The translations under genes and the position numbers were made by a program. Shown here piece after piece: positions 61,697-64,000 of a stretch of 64,000 bases of DNA. The notes below the pieces were generated by a model. It made no database searches, was not told the origin of the DNA, and was given only the letters and a program-made list of their open reading frames with translations. Numbering within the stretch: the stretch's first letter is position 1; every line of letters begins with the position of its first letter. Location of the stretch: positions 1 to 64,000 of the forward strand of contig NZ_JAMPKJ010000010.1 of NCBI RefSeq assembly GCF_039962115.1. The letters are read 5' to 3'. The stretch comes from Funiculus sociatus GB2-C1 (GTDB lineage: Bacteria > Cyanobacteriota > Cyanobacteriia > Cyanobacteriales > FACHB-T130).

Positions 61697-63658
61697 TTAA
61701 GCCGGATGAAAATAATCGTATATCTCCTGAGCTAAACGCGGGCCAATACCGGAAACCTCAGCCAGCTGCTTTGGTGAAGCTTCCCGGATATAATCAACCG
61801 AGCGAAAATGCGCCAAAAGTTCCTTTTGTCGCTGAAAACCCAAACCCGGAATTTCATCCAAACGCGATCGCCTTAACTTATCACTCCGTTGCTGACGGTG
61901 GAAACTCACCGCAAAACGGTGCGCTTCATCCCGCAATCGCCGCAAAAGTTGCACGCCCGGTTGTTCCGCATCTGTGTGAAGTGGTAAAGATTCCCCAGGT
62001 AAGAAAATCTCTTCTCGCTGTTTTGCAAGACTCACGACTCGCAAATCTTCCATCAAATTCATCTCTTGCAAAACAGCAACAACAGATGAAAGCTGACCTT
62101 TCCCACCGTCAATCATCACCACATCAGGCCAATCGGAATTTCCCACTCGTTGTAATTGTGGATCTTCAGCATACTTGCGAAAACGCCGCCCAATGACTTC
62201 CGCAAGACTAGCAAAGTCGTCAGAGTGACCAGATGTAACCGTGGGATTCTTAATTTTATAGTGGCGATAGTGCTGCTTTGCGGGCAAGCCGTCAATAAAC
62301 ACTACTTGCGACGCTACAGCATTTGACCCTTGGATGTGGGAAATATCGTAACCTTCGATGCGGTGGGGTAAATCTGGCAAATCCAGAATCGCTGCTAAAT
62401 CTTGCATCGCTTGTTCGTTGCGATCGCCAACTCGTTGCATCCGCGCCAGTTCGTGTTGGGCATTGCGCTCCACCATCTCAACCAATTCTGCCTTAGTTTG
62501 GCGCTGTGGCGCGAGAATACTAACTTTTCGCCCTTTGCGTTCCGTTAAGAATTCCCCCAGCATCTCGCCTTCTGGCAATTCATGCTGCACTAAAATTTCT
62601 GTGGGGATTTCCACAGACTCAGCGTTTTGGTAATGATCGTCCAAAACGCGCTGCAATATTGCTCCCGGAGTTCCTGAGTCCGCTTCAGCAAGAAAGCCTA
62701 AACGTCCCACCAGTTTTCCCGCCCGAATCTGGAACAATTGAATGCAGGCGTGTTTCTCGTCGGCGGCCAGAGCGATCGCATCCCGCGAAACGGTATCATC
62801 TGGCAAAGACACTTTTTGGTCAGCTGTCAGCGACTTTAACCCCGCAATCTGATCGCGTTTCCTCGCCGCCGCCTCAAAGTTTAGTTCCGCTGCCGCTTGT
62901 TCCATTTGCGCTGTCAAGATGTCGATTAATTCGCTAGTGCGTCCCTGGAACACCATTGCTACTTTTTGCACTGTTTTATGGTATTCCTCTGGGGAAATCA
63001 GTTGCTGACAGACACCAGGACAGCGCCCGATGTCGTAATTTAGACAAGGGCGATCTGTAAATAGCGGTTGCGGTCGTTGTCGCAGTAGAAATATTCGCTT
63101 GGCTACTCGCAGGCTATTTCGCAACAGTCCTGCATCAGTGTAAGGGCCATAATACTTGTCTCCTTTTTTACCTACACGCCGATTTCGGGTGATGAAAATA
63201 CGGGGATATTGTTCTGACCAGGTGATCAGTACGTAGGGATATTTTTTATCATCCTTTAGGAGTACATTGAAGTAAGGTTGGTGCTGTTTGACAAGATTTG
63301 CCTCTAGCGCCAAGGCTTCGGCTTCGGTGTCGGTGACGATGAATTCAATCTCAGCAACCTGGCGTACCATCATCGCAATGCGATCGCTTAATTTCTGAGA
63401 GTCTCGGAAATAGGAACGAACGCGCGATCGCAACTTCTTCGATTTGCCGATGTAGAGAATGCGATCGCACCCATCCCGCATGATATAGACTCCCGGTTCT
63501 GGCGGAATCTCCTTCAGGCGATTCTCCAACCGTTCTGGCTCTTTGACTAGCGGCAATGTTTTCCCCGCTGGGGTCATTCCAGCAGACGAGACATAACCGC
63601 TTTGAGTTGTAGCGGGGGATAACTCGTTCCCATCCCTCAGCATTTGCGGATCTGTCAT
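61697..63658 (-). CDS. uvrC: Excinuclease ABC subunit C
   Basis: About 653 residues. Nicks DNA on both sides of a lesion in nucleotide excision repair. GIY-YIG N-terminal nuclease ([30 protein letters not shown], residues about 51-85), UVR domain (around residue 245, [14 protein letters not shown]), RNase H-like nuclease ([17 protein letters not shown]) and C-terminal HhH motifs ([28 protein letters not shown]). I chose ATG 63658, preceded by AAGGAG; a TTG at 63664 is also open. Confidence 0.95.
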   Translation of the reverse strand: MTDPQMLRDGNELSPATTQSGYVSSAGMTPAGKTLPLVKEPERLENRLKEIPPEPGVYIMRDGCDRILYIGKSKKLRSRVRSYFRDSQKLSDRIAMMVRQVAEIEFIVTDTEAEALALEANLVKQHQPYFNVLLKDDKKYPYVLITWSEQYPRIFITRNRRVGKKGDKYYGPYTDAGLLRNSLRVAKRIFLLRQRPQPLFTDRPCLNYDIGRCPGVCQQLISPEEYHKTVQKVAMVFQGRTSELIDILTAQMEQAAAELNFEAAARKRDQIAGLKSLTADQKVSLPDDTVSRDAIALAADEKHACIQLFQIRAGKLVGRLGFLAEADSGTPGAILQRVLDDHYQNAESVEIPTEILVQHELPEGEMLGEFLTERKGRKVSILAPQRQTKAELVEMVERNAQHELARMQRVGDRNEQAMQDLAAILDLPDLPHRIEGYDISHIQGSNAVASQVVFIDGLPAKQHYRHYKIKNPTVTSGHSDDFASLAEVIGRRFRKYAEDPQLQRVGNSDWPDVVMIDGGKGQLSSVVAVLQEMNLMEDLRVVSLAKQREEIFLPGESLPLHTDAEQPGVQLLRRLRDEAHRFAVSFHRQQRSDKLRRSRLDEIPGLGFQRQKELLAHFRSVDYIREASPKQLAEVSGIGPRLAQEIYDYFHPA

Positions 63659-64000
63659 AAACAAAGCACTCCTTGAAAGCAGTAGTCTTTAACTGGAATA
63701 TGTCCTTGAGAAAAGGGTAGCGCGATCACTAAATCAGTAAAATCTCGCAAGGAGTATTTTTGGCGATTTCGCACTTCAGTAGCATTTCACGCTAGGCATT
63801 CAAAAAAAGTAAAAATCTCAGTAATATTTCGTAACTAGCAATGTTTTTGTATTCCCTATAACCTAATTTTAGAGTAATTTTAAAGATTCGATAAAGCAAT
63901 TACTCTCCTAGATAAATTTATAGTAATTCATAAGATTTTTATCTGGAATAAGCTAAATTATTTTTGTTATTTGATATGCTGAGATAGGTAAGTTATTGAT
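63659..64000. other. Spacer at the window edge, no gene seen
   Basis: About 340 AT-rich bases that should contain the uvrC promoter. No coding frame or hairpin that I would call. Confidence 0.5.

Noticed and set aside
1-64000. Cobalamin riboswitch, rRNA genes, complete IS element or CRISPR array
   Set aside because: I looked for these and found no supporting sequence. The spacers ahead of cobM, cbiG/cobJ and cobQ are too short or lack the conserved B12-box elements.

Overview
This 64 kb window is chromosomal DNA of a cyanobacterium. The evidence is the abundance of the HIP1 octamer GCGATCGC on both strands, the zeta-carotene desaturase, NdhB, a high-light-inducible one-helix protein, a cobalamin pathway with a fused CbiG/CobJ, a purK-linked 6S RNA, many WD40, PAS and pentapeptide proteins, and spacers filled with short repeats (GGGGATT heptamers and MITE-like inverted repeats). 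The repeat-rich spacers, large multi-PAS kinase and WD40 proteins suggest a filamentous species (Microcoleus, Oscillatoria or Coleofasciculus type). The genus cannot be fixed from this window.

Layout. 0.2-13 kb is mostly metabolism: a Tat-exported dienelactone hydrolase-like protein, cobM, lgt, rlmN, a GH31 alpha-glucosidase, a zinc-free quinone reductase-like enzyme, an isolated GspF/PilC-like protein and a membrane-anchored endonuclease/exonuclease/phosphatase. 12.6-16.3 kb holds coaD with an overlapping coiled-coil gene, cysC and glutathione reductase. 16.4-19.3 kb is a repeat-rich patch with a broken copy of part of the glutathione reductase gene and a coiled-coil/WD40 protein. 19.5-21 kb is an ECF sigma / anti-sigma / Spy-CpxP-like cassette. 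22.3-27.4 kb on the minus strand has two related low-complexity membrane proteins and a run of two M16 proteases (one with, one without the zinc motif) plus a peptidoglycan-binding protein. 27.6-29.6 kb is pentapeptide protein, purK and 6S RNA. 30-32.6 kb is CbiG/CobJ and a very acidic protein. 33-40 kb holds ndhB, a Uma2 nuclease, topA and alanine dehydrogenase. 40.7-47 kb has an HLIP, a MerR regulator, an exported WD40 protein and a seven-PAS histidine kinase. 47.3-51.5 kb has tRNA-Leu(CAA), an M48 protease, a TPR protein, a SufA/IscA-type protein and a conserved acidic protein. 51.7-64 kb contains zds (crtQ), an SRPBCC protein, a site-2 protease, a ferredoxin, cobQ, peroxiredoxin Q, a DrrAB-type ABC exporter, a second Uma2 nuclease and uvrC.

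Most genes are single or in two- to three-gene runs. Three separate loci (cobM, cbiG/cobJ, cobQ) contribute to cobalamin synthesis. No phage, plasmid, CRISPR or complete IS element is visible. The more unusual signals are an M48 protease gene whose only stop codon lies inside the adjacent tRNA-Leu, an orphan promoter-terminator pair near 2.1-2.26 kb that looks like an unannotated small RNA, hairpin-bearing MITE-like elements with compensatory base changes, the gor gene fragment, a WD40 protein with an unrecognised N-terminal half, and signal peptides apparently encoded by an intergenic short repeat.
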